A program made the position numbers and the translations under genes. From Rhizocola hellebori (GTDB lineage: Bacteria > Actinomycetota > Actinomycetes > Mycobacteriales > Micromonosporaceae): 64,000 bases of DNA. Below, one piece after another: positions 61,970 through 64,000 of this stretch (position 1 is the stretch's first letter; each line of letters begins with the position of its first letter). The notes beneath the pieces were generated by a model that had not been told where the DNA came from, did not search any database, and saw only the letters and a list, made by a program, of their open reading frames with translations. The stretch covers positions 17,446-81,445 of the forward strand of contig NZ_BONY01000046.1 of the NCBI RefSeq assembly GCF_016862955.1, read 5' to 3'.

Positions 61970-63007
61970 ATGGCCGAGCGTACTGCGGCCGGAGCCGCTT
62001 CCAAACGGCTTCGTGCCCCGGACTGGTCCCGCATTGTTCTCTACGGCGGTGGCGCTCTGACCGCGGCCGGCGTAGCCGCCGCGGGTGTTTTGCTTGGGCA
62101 GGTGGAGTTTGCCCGGCGCACCATCCCGATCGCCGAAGCCCCGCCGCCCCGAGCCGATGGGTTCTACGGGCACGGTCGCAAAGCCGACGCGCTCAAACTC
62201 GTGGTGCTCGGGGACTCCTCGGCTGCCGGGCTGGGCGTGAGACGGGCTCGGCAGACGCCGGGCGCGCTCATCGCCGCCGGGCTGCACCGCCGGCTGGACC
62301 GACCCGTTCACCTGACCAATCTGGCTGTAGCGGGCACGACTTCCGCCCGAATGCTGCCTCAGGTCGACGAAGCGCTCGACTTGCGCCCCGATGTCGCGGT
62401 TATCCTGGTCGGCGCGAACGATGTCACCCACCGCGCCGGGCAGGCCAACTCCGTGCGGCATCTGGCCGATGCGGTGCGGCGCCTGCGCTCGGTCGGCGCC
62501 CGGGTCGTCGTAGGCACCTGTCCCGATCTGGGGGCCATCGCCCCGTTCCGGCCTCCGCTGCGGTGGCTCGCGCATCGCTGGAGCCGCCAGCTCGCCGCCG
62601 CGCAAACCGTCGCCGTGGTCGAGGCGGGCGGCTGGACCGTCTCGCTCGGTTCCCTGCTCGGGCCAAAGTTTGCGGCACAGCCACATCGCATGTTCTCGCG
62701 CGACCGATTCCATCCCTCGGCCGAGGGATACGCCTTGGCCGCCTCTGTGCTGCTGCCGACCGTGGTGGCCGCGATGCGGGCTCCGATTCCGAATGCTCTT
62801 TCGTCAAATGCCGAGGTCGGGGTACGGTCGCTGCCACAGGCCGCGGAAGAGGCCGTCCGGCGTGCTGGCACCGAGGTCAGCGCGGTCAAGGTGGGCGGCC
62901 GAGACCGCGGCCCCGCCGGGCGGTGGGCACAACTGCGCCGCCGGGTTTGGGAGGCGGTGCGCCCGGCCGATGCATCGCCCACAGTGGACAGTCTGGAGCG
63001 AGCATGA
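61970..63007 (+). CDS. SGNH/GDSL-family hydrolase, membrane-linked
   Basis: A 345-residue protein with an N-terminal hydrophobic span (about 25-43) and an SGNH hydrolase domain. Block I is VVLGDSSAAGLGV (Ser about 80), block III VILVGANDVTHR (about 140), block V FHPSAEGYALAAS (about 245). The C-terminal 80 residues are extra and Ala/Arg-rich. It would hydrolyse an ester or lipid at the cell surface. The gene overlaps the next by ATGA, a paralogue. ATG at 61970; 45 bases from the divergent DUF1232 gene. Confidence 0.9.
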   Translation: MAERTAAGAASKRLRAPDWSRIVLYGGGALTAAGVAAAGVLLGQVEFARRTIPIAEAPPPRADGFYGHGRKADALKLVVLGDSSAAGLGVRRARQTPGALIAAGLHRRLDRPVHLTNLAVAGTTSARMLPQVDEALDLRPDVAVILVGANDVTHRAGQANSVRHLADAVRRLRSVGARVVVGTCPDLGAIAPFRPPLRWLAHRWSRQLAAAQTVAVVEAGGWTVSLGSLLGPKFAAQPHRMFSRDRFHPSAEGYALAASVLLPTVVAAMRAPIPNALSSNAEVGVRSLPQAAEEAVRRAGTEVSAVKVGGRDRGPAGRWAQLRRRVWEAVRPADASPTVDSLERA

Positions 63008-63786
63008 GTTCGTTGGCCCGCAAGGTCTTCAAGACCGCTGCGCTCACCCTCGTGGCGGGCACAGTAGGAGGCGCCGCCCTGCTCGCGGCCGAGGCGGTGG
63101 TAGCCCGTAACCGGCGCTATGCCCAACCCGCGCTCGGCTTGGCGTTGCGCGCCAAGGTGGGCGACTCCAGCGGTCCGCCGCTGCGGCTGGTGCTGCTCGG
63201 CGACTCCACCGCCCTCGGCGTCGGCGTCGATCGCCTCGTGGACACCGTCGGCGGCCAGCTTGCCTCGCTGCTTTCCATCGACGGCCGCCAGGTCATGCTC
63301 TCCAGCGTCGGCGTGGCCGGCTCGCGCTCCTCGGATCTGGCCACCCAGGTGGCCCGCTGCCTGCTGGGTGAACGCCCCGACGTAGCAGTCATTCTCATCG
63401 GCGCCAACGACGCCACCGCCCTGCGCCGCCCCGGCGACGCTGCGGTCTATCTGGGCGCCGCAGTTCGCCGCCTGCGCGACGCCGGAGTCGAAGTCGTGGT
63501 CGGTGCCTGCCCAGACCTCGGCGCGGCCCGCGCCATCGCACCCCCGCTGCGCCAGATCGTCGGCTGGCTGGGCCGCCGCGTCGCCCGCGCCCAAGTCCGA
63601 GCGGTCCACGCAGCCGGAGGAGCCGTCGTCGACCTCGGCGCCGAAACCGGCCCGGTCTTCCGCGCCGACCCCAACACCCTCTGCCACGACCGCTACCACC
63701 CCTCAGCCGACGGCTACCGTGTCTGGGCCTACGCCCTCCTCCCCGCCGTCGCCCACGCCGCCGGCGTAACCCCCCGCCTCCCCTAA
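63004..63786 (+). CDS. SGNH/GDSL-family hydrolase, second copy
   Basis: A 260-residue paralogue of the preceding protein. One N-terminal span (about 10-30, FKTAALTLVAGTVGGAALLA), then block I LGDSTALGVGV (Ser about 65), block III VILIGANDATALR (about 125) and block V CHDRYHPSADGYRVW (about 230). It is translationally coupled to the upstream copy. The pair may form a complex or act on related surface esters. Confidence 0.9.
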   Translation: MSSLARKVFKTAALTLVAGTVGGAALLAAEAVVARNRRYAQPALGLALRAKVGDSSGPPLRLVLLGDSTALGVGVDRLVDTVGGQLASLLSIDGRQVMLSSVGVAGSRSSDLATQVARCLLGERPDVAVILIGANDATALRRPGDAAVYLGAAVRRLRDAGVEVVVGACPDLGAARAIAPPLRQIVGWLGRRVARAQVRAVHAAGGAVVDLGAETGPVFRADPNTLCHDRYHPSADGYRVWAYALLPAVAHAAGVTPRLP

Positions 63787-63925
63787 CCCCCCGCCGCCCC
63801 ACCCCCGCGCCAAGATCACCGCCAGCGGGTTGTCGGCGGCGCAGCCGCCGCGGGGGACCAAGCACGGGCGTGGCGTTGCCGCCCGGGAGGTGCGGCGAAG
63901 GACCACGACGGTGCGGCGCAAATAA

Positions 63926-64000
63926 GGCGACGTAGAGAAAGCGGCGTCGAGAAGTCGGCGCAGAGAAAGCGGCGCAGAGAAGGCGACGTAGAGAAAGCGG
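63926..64000. repeat. Short degenerate tandem repeat at the window end
   Basis: Five units of 11-17 bases with consensus GGCG-CG(T)AGAGAAAGC: 63926-63942, 63943-63956, 63957-63970, 63971-63981 and 63982-63998. The first and last units (GGCGACGTAGAGAAAGC) are identical, and a further GG begins at the edge. The preceding 140 bases (63787-63925) hold no gene but contain a GGCGGC/GCCGCC hairpin at 63834-63850 that may end the hydrolase transcript. Extent beyond the window is unknown. Confidence 0.8.

Noticed and set aside
1..64000. tRNA, rRNA, CRISPR or prophage genes
   Set aside because: No cloverleaf-like, rRNA-like or regularly spaced repeat-spacer structure and no integrase or phage structural gene was recognised on reading; small RNAs cannot be excluded.

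Overview
The window is a GC-rich, densely coded actinobacterial chromosome segment. It carries mycothiol conjugate amidase (mca), a DUF4307 gene and greA side by side, many GTG starts, ATGA/GTGA stop-start overlaps, a SARP/AfsR-type regulator and an eCIS-core protein. These point to a mycothiol-making actinomycete, perhaps of the Micromonosporales/Glycomycetales type; the family cannot be fixed from the sequence. No rRNA, tRNA, CRISPR array, transposase or integrase was seen.

Layout. 1-12.7 kb: tail of an unknown gene, a VWA/substrate-binding-like membrane protein, a small secreted protein, a large SARP-NB-ARC-TPR regulator, a GH63-like glucosidase, two membrane proteins and an LLM flavin oxidoreductase. 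12.7-22.2 kb: a compact one-directional operon that looks like an undescribed RiPP (ribosomal peptide) cluster. It has a 36-residue acidic precursor, a hairpin behind it, two divergent SagB-type dehydrogenases without YcaO, an S9 peptidase, a MATE exporter, an O-methyltransferase, a flavin reductase and two paralogous TPR-tailed proteins of no recognised family. A perfect TGTGA-N6-TCACA palindrome lies upstream. 22.2-25.4 kb: an eCIS-core (DUF4157) protein with a possible nuclease-like C-terminus, then a Fic protein behind a strong palindromic operator. 25.5-33.3 kb: DUF4956, VTC polyphosphate polymerase-like protein, DUF4353-like lipoprotein, a two-component system, phosphodiester glycosidase and a GT2-GtrA fusion, probably a cell-surface/polyphosphate module. 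33.3-44.4 kb: small conserved proteins, an M50 protease, a possible type VII-like helical protein/toxin/lipoprotein trio, folD, a MOSC protein, a secreted beta-propeller and a GGDEF-EAL protein. 44.2-50.4 kb: mca, DUF4307, greA, ilvA, amidase and metB. 50.4-64 kb: msrA, a phosphotransferase, MFS and GNAT genes, a secreted repeat protein, two coupled ABC transporters, cbs, a DUF1232 protein, two SGNH hydrolases, and a short tandem repeat running off the end.

How the genes may work together. In the RiPP operon the precursor would be oxidised by the two SagB proteins, perhaps methylated, cleaved by the S9 peptidase and exported by the MATE protein; the TPR pair may recognise the peptide or act as new enzymes (inference). 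cbs and metB form a transsulfuration pair (cysteine/homocysteine metabolism), and mca uses the cysteine-derived thiol mycothiol. The mca-DUF4307-greA-metB-cbs grouping resembles the Mycobacterium tuberculosis Rv1077-Rv1082 neighbourhood, opened here by inserted accessory genes.
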